Below are positions 9,959 through 19,834 of a DNA stretch of 64,000 nucleotides, piece after piece. How positions within the stretch are numbered: the first letter of the stretch is position 1; every line of letters starts with the position of its first letter. A program made the translations under genes and the position numbers. This DNA comes from DASQDN01 sp963833675 (GTDB taxonomy: Bacteria; Acidobacteriota; Terriglobia; Bryobacterales; Bryobacteraceae), in assembly GCA_963833675.1 (NCBI GenBank), contig CAWHYW010000014.1, positions 26,589-90,588 of the forward strand, given 5' to 3'. The notes beneath the pieces are model-generated. The model was not told the origin of the DNA. It ran no database searches and saw only the letters and a list, made by a program, of their open reading frames with translations.

Positions 9959-10429
9959 ATGAGACGTAAGAATCAACGCGGATTGACACTGGTGGAGTTG
10001 ATCGTAGCCTTTACGATCATGTCGCTGCTGACTGCTATGGCGGTCCCGCTCGCGCGCTACAAAGTGCGCCGCGAGAAGGAGAAGGAGCTCCGCTACGCGC
10101 TCCGGGAAATTCGCAACGCAATCGATAAATATAAGGATATGGCCGATACGGGCAAGCTAGGCATTCAACAGAAGGCCGGCTCGGACGGCTATCCGGAATC
10201 GCTCGAGATTCTGGTTGAGGGCGTAAAAGGTCAAGGCGAAGTGGACAAAAAGATTCGATTCCTGCGCCGGATCCCTCGAGATCCGTTCACAAATTCGACG
10301 GAATGGGGCAAGCGCAGCACCCAAGACGAACCCACTTCCACCTCATGGGGCGGGCAGAACGTCTTCGATATCTATTCGAAGACTACGGAAAAGGCGAAAG
10401 ATGGCACTCCGTACTCGGAATGGAACTAG
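9959..10429 (+). CDS. Type II secretion pseudopilin (GspG-like)
   Basis: A 156-residue prepilin-like protein. The class III signal is short and basic, MRRKNQRG, with predicted cleavage by prepilin peptidase after Gly8, followed by LTLVELIVAFTIM with the conserved glutamate at +5 and a long hydrophobic helix. The rest (YALREIRNAIDKYKD, RRIPRDPFT) matches the GspG-type globular head. It lies 11 bases after the secretin stop and overlaps the next pseudopilin gene by 29 bases, so all three are very likely co-transcribed. GspE, GspF and prepilin peptidase genes are not in this window. Confidence 0.88.
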   Translation: MRRKNQRGLTLVELIVAFTIMSLLTAMAVPLARYKVRREKEKELRYALREIRNAIDKYKDMADTGKLGIQQKAGSDGYPESLEILVEGVKGQGEVDKKIRFLRRIPRDPFTNSTEWGKRSTQDEPTSTSWGGQNVFDIYSKTTEKAKDGTPYSEWN

Positions 10430-10808
10430 ATCCGGCTTCACGATGATCGAATTGATGATCGTGATGGCGGTCATCACGATTCTCGTTTCGATTGCAGTTC
10501 CGTTCTATCAGAAGTCGATCATTCGATCCAAGGAATCGGTGCTGAAGAACAATCTGTTCACTATGCGCACCGTGATCGACGAGTACACGATGGACAAAGG
10601 TAAAGCGCCTCAGAGCCTGCAGGACTTAGTAACCGAAGGATACCTCCGGAACCTGCCTGTCGATCCCATGACGAGTTCCGATCAGTCGTGGAAAATCATC
10701 ATGGAAGACGCCACTTCGAGCGTCAGCCAGAATGAGCCGGGCATCTTCGATGTCCGCAGCGGATCCGATAAGACCAGTCTGGAAGGCACAGCCTACGCAG
10801 ATTGGTAA
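10401..10808 (+). CDS. Type II secretion pseudopilin / type IV prepilin-like protein
   Basis: A 135-residue protein with the prepilin signal MALRTRNGTRSG then FTMIELMIVMAVITILVSIA, cleaved after Gly12 with the +5 glutamate present. The head shows NNLFTMRTVIDEYTMDKGKAP and EGYLRNLPVDPMT, the GspG-family layout including the Pro-X-Asp-Pro-like stretch. It starts inside the end of the previous pseudopilin gene. Its 3' end overlaps the predicted start of the flavoprotein gene by about 77 bases if the first ATG of that gene is used. Two tandem pilin-like genes after a secretin suggest a minimal secretion module. Confidence 0.88.
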   Translation: MALRTRNGTRSGFTMIELMIVMAVITILVSIAVPFYQKSIIRSKESVLKNNLFTMRTVIDEYTMDKGKAPQSLQDLVTEGYLRNLPVDPMTSSDQSWKIIMEDATSSVSQNEPGIFDVRSGSDKTSLEGTAYADW

Positions 10809-11919
10809 CGCGGCCGCCTTCGACGTCGTGATTATCGGCGCGGGAGCGGCCGGTCTCATGTGTGCCGTCGAGGCAAGCAAACGGGGCCGTCGTGTCGTAG
10901 TGGTGGAACATAACGCGGAGATCGGACGCAAGATTCTCATCTCCGGCGGCGGCCGTTGTAACTTCACGAATGTAGATTGTAGACCGGAGAATTACCTCTC
11001 TTCGAATCCGCACTTTCACAAGTCGGCGCTGGCGCGGTACACGTCTTCTGATTTCATAAGACTCGTCGAGAAGCATCGAATCCCGTATCATCACAAGACT
11101 ATGGGGCAGTTATTCTGCGACAGGTCGGCCCGCGACATTACGTCGATGTTGATGGCCGAGTGCGGTCCGACGCATGTCTGGACGAACTGTCGTGTCACCG
11201 AGATCCGGCGGACAACACAATTCGAGCTCGAGACTAGCCGCGGTAGCTTGCAGTCGCCAGCATTGGTGGTTGCGTGCGGCGGTTTATCCATTCCAAAGAT
11301 GGGAGCCACTTCGTTCGGCTACGATGTCGCCCGCCAATTTGGAATCAAGCTGGCTCCTACCCGCCCTGCACTTGTGCCGCTGACATGGAAGAGTGCTGAT
11401 GAGAGCCATTGGACGGATCTCAGCGGTGTTGCCACTGAAGTGATCGCGAAATCGAATGGCCATCAATTTCGCGAAAAATTGCTGTTCACTCACCGCGGCC
11501 TCAGCGGCCCGGCTATCTTGCAGATTTCCTCTTATTGGCATCCGGGAACCAGTATCGAGATCGACATGCTGCCGCGCGACACACTGGAAGAGATCGAAGC
11601 GGCGCGTGGAAACCGAGCTTTGAAGAATGCCCTCGGGGACCACCTTCCGAAGCGGTTTGTAGAGCGATGGCTCCAGGTGGGGAAGGTTGAAGATCTTCAC
11701 TCGTGGCGGGTTCAGCCTGGCGGTACGGAAGGGTACGCAAAGGCAGAGGTGACGGCAGGCGGTGTGCATCCCGATGAACTGTCGTCGAAGACTATGGAAT
11801 CGAGAAGAGTGCCGGGATTGTTTTTTATCGGCGAAGTTGTCGATGTCACGGGGCATCTCGGAGGCTACAACTTTCAATGGGCATGGTCGTCCGGGTGGGC
11901 AGCGGGACAGGCCGTATGA
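10732..11919 (+). CDS. BaiN/RdsA-family NAD(P)/FAD-dependent oxidoreductase
   Basis: A 395-residue flavoprotein of the HI0933/YhiN type. The dinucleotide-binding motif FDVVIIGAGAAGLMCAVEA is near residue 30, followed by ISGGGRCNFTNVD, typical of this family, and a C-terminal VTAGGVHPDELSSKTMES and FIGEVVDVTGHLGGYNFQWA that closes the FAD site. The physiological substrate of the family is generally unknown; one branch reduces bile-acid intermediates. The start is uncertain: ATG 10732 or 10750 both lie within the preceding pseudopilin gene, and no good start is seen between there and the Rossmann motif. Confidence 0.88.
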   Translation: MSRASSMSAADPIRPVWKAQPTQIGNAAAFDVVIIGAGAAGLMCAVEASKRGRRVVVVEHNAEIGRKILISGGGRCNFTNVDCRPENYLSSNPHFHKSALARYTSSDFIRLVEKHRIPYHHKTMGQLFCDRSARDITSMLMAECGPTHVWTNCRVTEIRRTTQFELETSRGSLQSPALVVACGGLSIPKMGATSFGYDVARQFGIKLAPTRPALVPLTWKSADESHWTDLSGVATEVIAKSNGHQFREKLLFTHRGLSGPAILQISSYWHPGTSIEIDMLPRDTLEEIEAARGNRALKNALGDHLPKRFVERWLQVGKVEDLHSWRVQPGGTEGYAKAEVTAGGVHPDELSSKTMESRRVPGLFFIGEVVDVTGHLGGYNFQWAWSSGWAAGQAV

Positions 11920-11927
11920 TCGGATAA

Positions 11928-12509
11928 ATGGAACGCGACCAAGCTCTCGCCATCTTGCACGAGTTCACGAAGTCAGAAAGCCTTAGGAAACATGCCCTCG
12001 CCGTTGAAGCATGTGTGTTGGCCTATGCCAAGAAGTTCGGGGCGGACGAGCAGAAATGGTCCGTAACCGCTCTGCTGCACGATTTCGATTACGAGATGCA
12101 CCCCGATGCTCCCGATCACCCGATGAAAGGCGAGCAGATTCTTAAGGACCGCGGTGTGGATGACGAGATTCGCCGGGCGATTCTATCGCATGCCAATTAC
12201 AGCGGCGTTCCTCGGGAGAGCCTGCTGGAGAAGACGCTGTTCGCCTGTGACGAACTCGCAGGATTTCTCAGTGCAGTGTCGTATGTCAAGCCCTCCAAAA
12301 GCATTTCCGAAGTCGATGTGAAGTCAGTGCGGAAGAAGCTAAAAGACAAGGCGTTCGCCCGGTCTGTTAGTCGCGAGGATATTGATAATGGGGCGCGTGA
12401 GCTTGGTGTGGATCTGGATGCGCATATTGGGTTTTGCCTGAAGGCGATGCAAGCGCGCGCCCTCGAGCTGGGGCTTGCCGGATCACGTACCGCCGACAGT
12501 CTTAGATAG
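11928..12509 (+). CDS. HD-domain phosphohydrolase-like protein
   Basis: A 193-residue cytoplasmic protein. The HD domain has a first histidine in LRKHALAVEACV (about residue 23), the paired HD in ALLHDFDYEMHP (about residue 63), a further histidine in AILSHANYSG and an aspartate in CDELAGF, so a metal site is likely complete. HD proteins of this small type hydrolyse phosphomonoesters or nucleotides, but no substrate can be named. It begins nine bases after the flavoprotein stop and probably shares its transcript. Confidence 0.82.
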   Translation: MERDQALAILHEFTKSESLRKHALAVEACVLAYAKKFGADEQKWSVTALLHDFDYEMHPDAPDHPMKGEQILKDRGVDDEIRRAILSHANYSGVPRESLLEKTLFACDELAGFLSAVSYVKPSKSISEVDVKSVRKKLKDKAFARSVSREDIDNGARELGVDLDAHIGFCLKAMQARALELGLAGSRTADSLR

Positions 12510-12519
12510 ACAGTATAAT
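12493..12519 (+). promoter_or_regulatory. Candidate sigma70-type promoter
   Basis: A perfect TATAAT lies at 12514-12519 and a CCGACA box at 12493-12498 matches four of six -35 positions; the 15-base spacer is shorter than ideal. Transcription would start near 12526, giving an 18-base leader before the methyltransferase ATG. The elements overlap the end of the HD gene. Confidence 0.5.
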
Positions 12520-12530
12520 AATCCGACCTC

Positions 12531-12537
12531 AAAGGAG
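12531..12537 (+). promoter_or_regulatory. Ribosome binding site AAAGGAG
   Basis: AAAGGAG lies six bases before ATG 12544. It fixes the methyltransferase start there rather than at an upstream in-frame ATG at 12475 inside the HD gene. Confidence 0.7.
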
Positions 12538-12543
12538 TGCAAA

Positions 12544-13566
12544 ATGAGTCCATCGACAGATGTCACACCAGAACACATCATGCAAGTGGGTTTGGGTTTC
12601 TGGGGATCAAAAGTATTGCTGAGCGCAGTCGAGATGGGGGTATTTACCGAACTGTCTCACGGTCCTCAGGAATTTGGCAAGCTGGCCGGGAGGTTGGGGC
12701 TTCATCCGCGATCGGCCAGGGATTTCTTGGATTCGCTCGTAGCGTTGGGATTTTTGCGCAGGTCGGATCAGATCTATTCGAACACTCGCGAGACCGACCT
12801 CTTCCTCGATAGAAACAAGCCCAGCTATATCGGAGGAATGCTGGAGATGGCCAACGCGCGATTGTTTGGATTCTGGAATCATTTGACTGAAGCGCTCCGG
12901 ACTGGCCGGCAACAAAATGAAGCAAAGGACGAGAGCGGTCCATCGTTCTTCGCGGCCTTATATGCCGATCCCGCCCGGCTCAAAGGATTTCTTACCGCAA
13001 TGTCAGGTTTAAGTCGAGGCGCGAATCTGGCTATTGCGAGAAAGATCTCGTGGTCTAAATACAAGACATACGCAGATGTGGGCACGGCGCAGGGCGATTT
13101 GGCGGTTCAGATCGCTTTGGCCAATCCTCACCTAAAAGGCATCGGGTTCGATCTCGCCGAGGTTGGGCCGGTATTCGAAGAATATGTAGCAGCTAATGGC
13201 ATAGCCGACCGGCTGCGTTTTCAACCGGGTGATTTCTTTACAGAGACTCTGCCGAATGTCGATGTCATCACGATGGGGCACATTCTGCACGACTGGAATC
13301 TGGATGAGAAGAAGGCGCTCCTTCGAAAGGCCTACGATGCGCTTAATCCGGGTGGGGCGATGGTCGTGTATGACGCGATCATCGATGACGACCGATCGAA
13401 GAATGTTTTCGGCCTGCTGATGAGCTTAAATATGCTGGTGGAGACGCCCGGCGGGTTTGACTATACCGGGTCGGACTGCATCGCGTGGATGAAGGAGACT
13501 GGATTCCGCGACGCGTACGTCGAGCCTCTTGTCGGGCCGGATTCGATGGTCGTCGGGTTTAAGTGA
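12544..13566 (+). CDS. SAM-dependent O-methyltransferase (class COMT-like)
   Basis: A 340-residue methyltransferase of the plant-COMT/bacterial polyketide O-methyltransferase family. An N-terminal winged-helix dimerisation domain (VLLSAVEMGVFTELS, LGLHPRSARDFLDSLVALGFL) is followed by a Rossmann domain with ADVGTAQGDLAVQIA, the SAM site, and GHILHDWNLDEKKALLRKA, which carries the general-base histidine of the HDW motif. VVYDAIIDDD completes the fold. Members methylate hydroxyls on small aromatic or polyketide molecules. No biosynthetic cluster surrounds the gene, so the acceptor is unknown. It has its own promoter-like sequence and a strong ribosome binding site. Confidence 0.88.
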   Translation: MSPSTDVTPEHIMQVGLGFWGSKVLLSAVEMGVFTELSHGPQEFGKLAGRLGLHPRSARDFLDSLVALGFLRRSDQIYSNTRETDLFLDRNKPSYIGGMLEMANARLFGFWNHLTEALRTGRQQNEAKDESGPSFFAALYADPARLKGFLTAMSGLSRGANLAIARKISWSKYKTYADVGTAQGDLAVQIALANPHLKGIGFDLAEVGPVFEEYVAANGIADRLRFQPGDFFTETLPNVDVITMGHILHDWNLDEKKALLRKAYDALNPGGAMVVYDAIIDDDRSKNVFGLLMSLNMLVETPGGFDYTGSDCIAWMKETGFRDAYVEPLVGPDSMVVGFK

Positions 13567-13656
13567 AGAAAGCTCCGCTCCTTGGCAGTCCCGGCTCCGT
13601 CGAGATCAGTTACGTGCGTAAGGATTTGGTTGGTTTGATACGCTCGTTACAGGTAT

Positions 13657-16600
13657 ATGTCACGTTGTGCCAGCGCCATCGCTCGATGGTTGATGCTTGG
13701 AATCATCGGGATTGTCCGCGTACATGCGGCTGAACCCGCGGATTCCGACCTGGAGCGTAAGTTCTCGCAGACCGTTCGCCCTTTTCTCGCGAGCTATTGT
13801 ATGGGCTGCCATTCTGGCTCAAGTCCGGCAGCGCAATTCAATCTTCAGCCATACACGACAGTAGCGGCAGTTACCCGCGATCAAGCCCATTGGGAGCATG
13901 TACTCGAAAGACTGACAGCTAATCAGATGCCGCCGCGGCCTGTAAAGCAGCCGCCCGCCGAAGCCCGGAAACAGGTTATCGAATGGATCCAGGCGATGCG
14001 TGCCAGCGAGGCCCAAAAGAACGCGGGAGATCCCGGAACCGTACTCGCCCGCCGGCTTAGTAACGCCGAGTACAACTACACAATCCGTGATCTGACCGGC
14101 GTGGACATTCGTCCCACACGAGAGTTTCCCGTGGATCCGGCCAACACCGCGGGCTTCGACAATTCCGGTGAGTCATTGACGATGTCTCCGGCGCTTCTGA
14201 ACAAATATCTGCAAGCCGCGCGCGAAGTTGCGAACCATATGGTCCTGACACCCGACGGGATGAGCTTTGCTCCGCATACGATGCTCGTCGAAACGGATCG
14301 CGAGAAATTCGCCATTAAGCGCATCGTTGATTTCTACGAGAGACAACCGACGGATTATGCGGACTATTTCGAGGCCGCCTGGCGCTTCAAATATCGATCT
14401 GCTCTCGGAAAGCCGAAGGTCACGCTGTCCGGGATTGCTTCCGAAGCGAAGCTTAGCCCGAAATACTTGCCGATGATACTGGCAGGTACTCGGCGAAACG
14501 AAGCCATCGACGATGGAAGAAGTCGGACCGATCGCGAAGCTCCGCGCAATGTGGCGTTCGCTTCCGCCGCCGAGCGCAAAAAATCCGGAACAGGTGCGAG
14601 CAACATGCGTCCAAATGCGCGATTTCGTCGTCAGAATCCGGAAGCACACGGCGATGGAGTTCGCATCGCCGGTGGTCAAAGGACTGAGTCCGACCTCGCA
14701 ACCTTTGATGAACTGGAAATTGCGCGCGTTTGCCTCTCACCGCCGCGATTTCGACCGAAACGCGCTTCGCATGGAGACCGATCCTCCACCCGTAGTCCCC
14801 GAGATTCCGAAATATCCTGGACTCGGCGAGGAATCGGCAGTCCGGGCAGCGGCCCTGATGCAGAAGGCCCGAGCAGGCGATACGGATCTCATCGTTCCCA
14901 CTGGCCAGCGAGCCCGGTATGAGGCTGCCTTCGCATCTCTCGCAAATGTCTTTCCCGACGTATTCTATGTGCGCGAACGCGGGCGGTTTTTCCCGGATGA
15001 TTCGCAGGACAAGGGACGCTTGTTGAGCGCGGGTTATCACAACGTGATGGGTTACTTCCGTGACGATACTCCGCTGATGGAATTGATTCTCGATGACAGC
15101 GGCAAGAAGGAACTCGATCGGCTTTGGAAGGAGTTCGACTTCATCGCGGACTTCACGGCGCGGACTTGGGTCCAGTATTACTTCAATCAGAGCGGCGAAG
15201 TGCAGGGTAAGGGTCGGGAGTCCGGAACGGCCAGGCCGTCCGACAAAGAAGTCAGCGCTCCGCCGATCATCTTCGGCTTAAGAGACGCGTATCTCGCGAA
15301 GGCGGAAGCTAGCGACAATCCCATCGCGATGGAGGCCATTCGCTATCACTTTCAATGGGTAAACGACACACTTCGATCGGTTGAGCGCATGCGGGCTGAG
15401 GCGGAACCGCGTCATCTCGATGCTCTTCTCAATTTCGTGGCGCGCGCCTATCGCCGGCCCTTGACGGAAGCGGAACGAGGAAAGATTCTTGACTTCTATC
15501 AGAGCTTGCGCGAGAAGAGCGGACTGACGCACGAAGAAGCGATCCGCGATTCTGTGGTTAGCGTGCTGATGTCACCGAAGTTCTCGTATCGCATGAACCC
15601 CGGCGGCAGTACCGTATCCAAGGCCGGAAAGCCAGCGGTGCTGCCGGCGGTTAGCGTCAAAGGTCAACCCTTGGGACCCTATGATCTCGCCAGCAGGCTG
15701 AGCTATTTTCTCTGGTCCAGCATGCCGGATCGAGGAGCTTCTGGATCATGCAGCCAAAGGCGATCTGCAAAAGCCAGCCGTGCTGATTGCGCAGGCTCAC
15801 CGATTGTTGAAGGATGAACGCGCGCGCGGATTGGCTGTCGAGTTCGGTGGAAACTGGCTCGATTTCCGTCGATTCGAGGAACACAATGCTGTAGATCGCG
15901 ATCGGTTTCCCAGCTTCAATAACGAACTGCGCGAAGCTATGTTTCAAGAACCAATTCGTTTGATCGATGATGTGATCCACAACGACCGTTCTGTTCTTGA
16001 TCTGCTTTACGGTAAGTACACCTTTGTAAATCCGGTGCTTGCCAAGCACTACGGTATGCCGGAGGTGAAAGGAACTGAAGATACATGGGTCCGAGTGGAT
16101 GATGCGACACCCTATGGACGGGGTGGCTTGTTGCCGATGTCTGTATTCCTTACCCAAAACGCGCCCGGGTTGCGTACGAGTCCGGTGAAACGCGGCTATT
16201 GGGTTGTTCGGCGCGTGCTCGGCGAGACGATTCCGCCACCGCCGCCGAATGTCCCCGAGTTGCCGCAGGACGAAGCTAAGGCGGATCTGCCTTTGCGTGA
16301 TATGCTTGCGAAGCATCGTGACAATCCCGCGTGCGCTTCCTGCCACTCGCGGTTCGATTCATTCGGACTGGCCTTCGAGGGTTACGGACCGATCGGAGAG
16401 AAGCGATCGAAAGATCTGGCAGGACGGCCGGTCGACACGCGGGCTGCGTTTCCGGGCGGCGAGGAAGGTGTGGGCTTCGAGGGCGTTCAGAATTTTATCC
16501 GCGAGCATCGACAACAGGATTTTCTGGATAACCTGAGCCGGAAATTGCTCGCCTATTCGCTGGGGAGGTCGTTATTGCTCTCGGATGAACCCACGATCGG

Positions 16601-16733
16601 GCGCATGACCGGAAGGCTAGCGGAGAATGGCTATCGTTTCTCTTCACTTGTCGACGTCATAGTAACCAGCCCACAGTTTCTAAACAGAAGAGTTCCGGAT
16701 TCCCCCACTCCACAGTTGGCACAGACGAGGTAA
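13657..16733 (+). CDS. DUF1592/DUF1588/DUF1585 planctomycete-type cytochrome protein, two frame breaks
   Basis: A large exported protein of about 1,020 residues with a signal peptide (residues 1-24). The N-terminal haem motif CMGCH is at residues 48-52 (planctomycete cytochrome c domain), followed by DUF1587 (LSNAEYNYTIRDLTGVD), DUF1592 (LLNFVARAYRRPLTEAE, SPKFSYRMN), DUF1588 (KHYGMPEVKG, QNAPGLRTSPVKRG, CASCHSRFDSFGLAFEGYG with a second CXXCH) and DUF1585 at the C-terminus. The reading frame shifts near 14,490 and by one extra base near 15,731; family sequence continues on each side. It is immediately followed by its usual partner, a DUF1552 protein. The biochemical role of this secreted redox-like pair is not established. 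Confidence 0.88.
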
Positions 16734-18075
16734 ATGGAAATGTCGAAGCGAATGAAGAAGTCAGCTACTCCGATCTCCCGCCGTACCGTTCTTCGAGGCG
16801 CAGGGGTCACGATGGCGCTGCCGTGGCTTGAGTCCCTACCTTGTTTTGCCGACGCGACTACCGTAAGCGCCGGCTTTCCGAAACGTTTCGGCGTAATATT
16901 CATGGGAAACGGCGTTAACGAGGATCACTGGGGGTCCGAAGGGTCGGGCGCTGAGATGAAGCTCAGCAAGACACTATCCCCGCTCGAGCCTTTGAAGCAC
17001 AAGATCAACGTGATTCACGGACTCTTCCAGAAGCGGGCCACCGGACAGGGCATCCATCCCGCGCAAACCGGCTGTCTGCTGTCTGGGGCGCTGATTCAGA
17101 AAGGCGCCATCATCCGAGCCGGCGTTACGGTGGATCAGATGCTCGCCAGCCGAATCGGCCAGGATACTCCGCAATCCAGCATCGTGCTGGCTTGCGAGCA
17201 GCCGATGACGGGCTATCACGAGACGAACTTCTCGATGGCGTACAGCTCGCATATCTCCTGGCAGAATCCCGACTCGCCTGTCCCGAATGAAGTTTATCCT
17301 TCGCTGGCTTGGGACAGTCTCTTTGAAAATCGCGGCAGCCTTCGGAATATGAGCATTCTTGACCGGGTGATGGATGACGCAACGGCTCTCACTCGCCAAA
17401 TCAGCTCGAGCGACAAGATAAAGCTGGATGAGTATCTCAACAGCGTGCGAGAAGTGGAAAAGCGGGTCGACGGCATGCGCAAGAGCAAAGACAAGGCCGA
17501 GGATCTTGCGAAACAGAAGAACCGTCCTGTGTTCTCGATGGACCGGCCGGCCAACGGATTGCCGGAAGATTTGCGCGAGCACGCGCGCCTGATGTGCGAC
17601 ATTATTGCGATTGGTTTCCAGACGGATAAGACTCGCGTTGCCAGCCTGCTTCTCGCACGAGATCTTTCTGCCATGTACTATCCGTTCCTCGAGGTGAAGG
17701 AAGGGCATCATGCCGCATCGCATGACAATACTTCCGATGGGTATGAGCGCATTTCACGCTTCCACTTGAGTCAGCTCGCATATCTCGCAACGAAGCTCGA
17801 CGGTATGCCTGAAGGCGACGGAACAGTGCTTGGATAACTCGTGTCTGATGTTCCTGTCGAATATGTGGATCGGCCGTAAGCACGACAATACGCGACTGCC
17901 TCTTGTGCTTGCGGGAGGATTGGGCGGCACGCTGCAGACAGGACGCACACTGAACTACTTGGAGGCCGGCGATGAAAATCGCAAACTCTGCAGCTTATAT
18001 CTCTCGATTATGGATCGTATGGGAGTGAAGCTCGACAAGTTCGGTGACGCCGAGACACGCCTGGAACGGATCTGA
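16734..18075 (+). CDS. DUF1552 secreted protein, one frame break
   Basis: A roughly 445-residue exported protein with a Tat-like signal (SRRTVLRGAGVTMALPWLES). Family features include RFGVIFMGNGVNEDHW, AQTGCLLSG, SVREVEKRVD and a C-terminal NTRLPLVLAGG...LQTGRTLNY. DUF1552 proteins are encoded next to DUF1592 proteins throughout Planctomycetota and Acidobacteriota and are distantly related to the DUF1501/sulfatase-like fold. The start ATG lies directly after the stop of the DUF1592 gene. The frame is lost near 17,829-17,832, where one extra base turns LDNSCLMF into a premature stop; the other frame runs on to the natural end. A consensus error is the simplest reading. Confidence 0.87.
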
Positions 18076-18082
18076 TCTCGCG

Positions 18083-18392
18083 TCATCTAAGGTGCCCGGT
18101 AGCCTCGATAACTTGCTGAATTGCAATTCACGACTATCTCCGGGCGGTAGAGGTGAATCATATGACCACTATTTTCGACGCGAACCAGCTGAACGAGAGC
18201 CCACTCAATTGAGAAACCTCCGCCGCCATTTTCAATGAGTACTATTGGCGATCCCTTTCCCGTGCAGTTCAGGTGTAGCTTGCGACCGCCAAGGTCAACC
18301 ATCTGCCCAGGCGCTACAGGATCCGATCCTTGCGCCGGCACAAGACGGCAGGTTGATAGCAGCAGGAAAACACATAATCTGGTCCAGCGCAT
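18083..18392 (-). pseudogene. Alpha/beta hydrolase remnant with internal deletion
   Basis: The sequence has a signal peptide (MRWTRLCVFLLLSTCRL...AQG) and the start of an alpha/beta hydrolase (VDLGGRKLHLNCTGKGSP, IENGGGGFSIEWALVQ), but then jumps directly to what looks like the very end of the same family (ENSGHMIHLYRPEIVV). The nucleophile elbow, the acid and about 200 residues are missing; the remaining histidine would be the catalytic one. A further one-base shift near the 3' end hides the likely tail NAIQQVIEATGHLR, which would stop at 18,083-18,085. The join may be a real deletion or an assembly collapse. It follows the amidase gene on the same strand. Confidence 0.65.
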
Positions 18393-18399
18393 ATGATGT

Positions 18400-19801
18400 T
18401 CAATGCGAGGGACGTTTCAAGATGAAAGTCTGTCTCAACTTGGAAGGCGGCTGCCAAGGATAGAACGGTACTGTCGCGATCCGGCGCTCCCGTGATTTGC
18501 ATGCCAATAGGTAGGCCGCTCTTGCTGAAGCCGCATGGAATCGAAATAGTCGGCAATCCGTAGAGGTTCCACGGCGCGGTGTTTCTCAGGAATAGGAGAC
18601 TTGGATGCGAGGCGAGTTTGAAAGCCGGGCCTGGAGCGGTCGGTGTGATGAGAACATCAGCCTCTTTAAACAAAATCTCGGCAGCGGTCGCACGGAGCTT
18701 TTGCATCTCTCGCCCGGCGAGGATGTAATCGGCAGCCGAGATTGGCTTACCCAATTCGATGCTTGCTTTTGTGCCCGCATGGTATCGCTCAGGGTGTTGC
18801 GCCAGCAGCTCTCGATGGAAGGCGAACGCTTCGGCAAAAATGACTGTGCTGTATGCGGCGGGCAGCGGCGTGTCGGCGTGCAGTCGAAGTCCAGGTAAGT
18901 TTATATCTCGGACTTCCGATACGAGAGCGCTTCATGGTATTGATGCCGCGGTTAACATTGTATCGACTTCACCGTCGATTTGCTCCCAATATGGAGAGCG
19001 GGCCAAGTCCCACACGCAGGTTCTTCGGTGAGAAGGAGCTTCATCGGTTGCCCGGACAACACACCATCCAATAGAGCCGCATCCAGAGCCGTCCTGGTCA
19101 TCGGTCCAACGTGATCCAGAGACCAAGCGAGCGGCGCGACGCCATCCGTCGAGACTCGACCGTAAGTTGGTTTGTATCCGGTAATGCCGCAGAAAGCGGC
19201 AGGGAGACGAATAGAACCGCCTGTATCTGAGCCAAGCGCGGCCAGGCACATTCCTGTCGCCACCGCGACAGCCGATCCACCGGAACTTCCTCCAGGAGAA
19301 CATTGTGGATTCCAAGGATTATGGCAAGCTCCGAATGCGCTGGTCTCCGACGTGAAGTTATACGCGAACTCGTCCATGTTCGCCTTACCTACCAGGACGC
19401 TACCGGCTTCGTGGAGTATGCGGACGACTGTAGCGTCTGCTCCCGGCACACGCTCGCGCCATTGGGCCGAGGCCGCGGTTGTGCGAACACCTGCGGTGTC
19501 AAACAGGTCCTTTAACGCGATCGGAATTCCATGAAGCGGCTCTTTCGCAGCGGAGGAGGGCTGCAGCGAACGGGCACGGGCTATGGCGGCCTCGTCGCTG
19601 GACCGTGATGAAGGCGTTCAGTTTGGGATTGAGCTTTTCAATTCGCTTTAGACAAGCTGCGGTCAATTCTTCGGGAGTGAGTTTTCGCTTCTGAATGAGG
19701 GAAACAGCCTCGCTGACTGTAAGGTCGGCAGGATCGGACGACACGGCAGATATAAGCGGGGCGGCCAGCACAGTACCCAGGAAAGTGCGGCGCGAATGCA
19801 T
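18400..19801 (-). CDS. Amidase signature family protein, several frame breaks
   Basis: An exported amidase of about 465 residues with a Tat-like N-terminus (MHSRRTFLGTVLAAPLISAV). The amidase signature is complete across frames: the catalytic lysine in LVGKANMDEFAYN, the cis-serine and nucleophile region in PGGSSGGSAVAVATG and GSDTGGSIRLPAAFCG, and PISAADYILAGREM near the end. These enzymes hydrolyse amides by a Ser-cisSer-Lys triad; the relation to GatA is one of fold. At least five frame changes are needed (near 19,600, 19,020, 18,950, 18,840 and 18,420). The restored tail HLKRPSH ends at 18,400. Whether the gene is intact in the organism cannot be told from this sequence. Confidence 0.72.
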
Positions 19802-19834
19802 GGGCCGATTGTATCGTCTTGGAGGGTGCTCAAT

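Noticed and set aside
15657..16346. A 229-codon minus-strand frame
   Set aside because: It is antisense to the DUF1592 gene, whose protein motifs are clear, and its translation has no recognisable pattern.
16974..17723. A 249-codon minus-strand frame
   Set aside because: Shadow of the DUF1552 gene; product is rich in histidine and arginine without family features.
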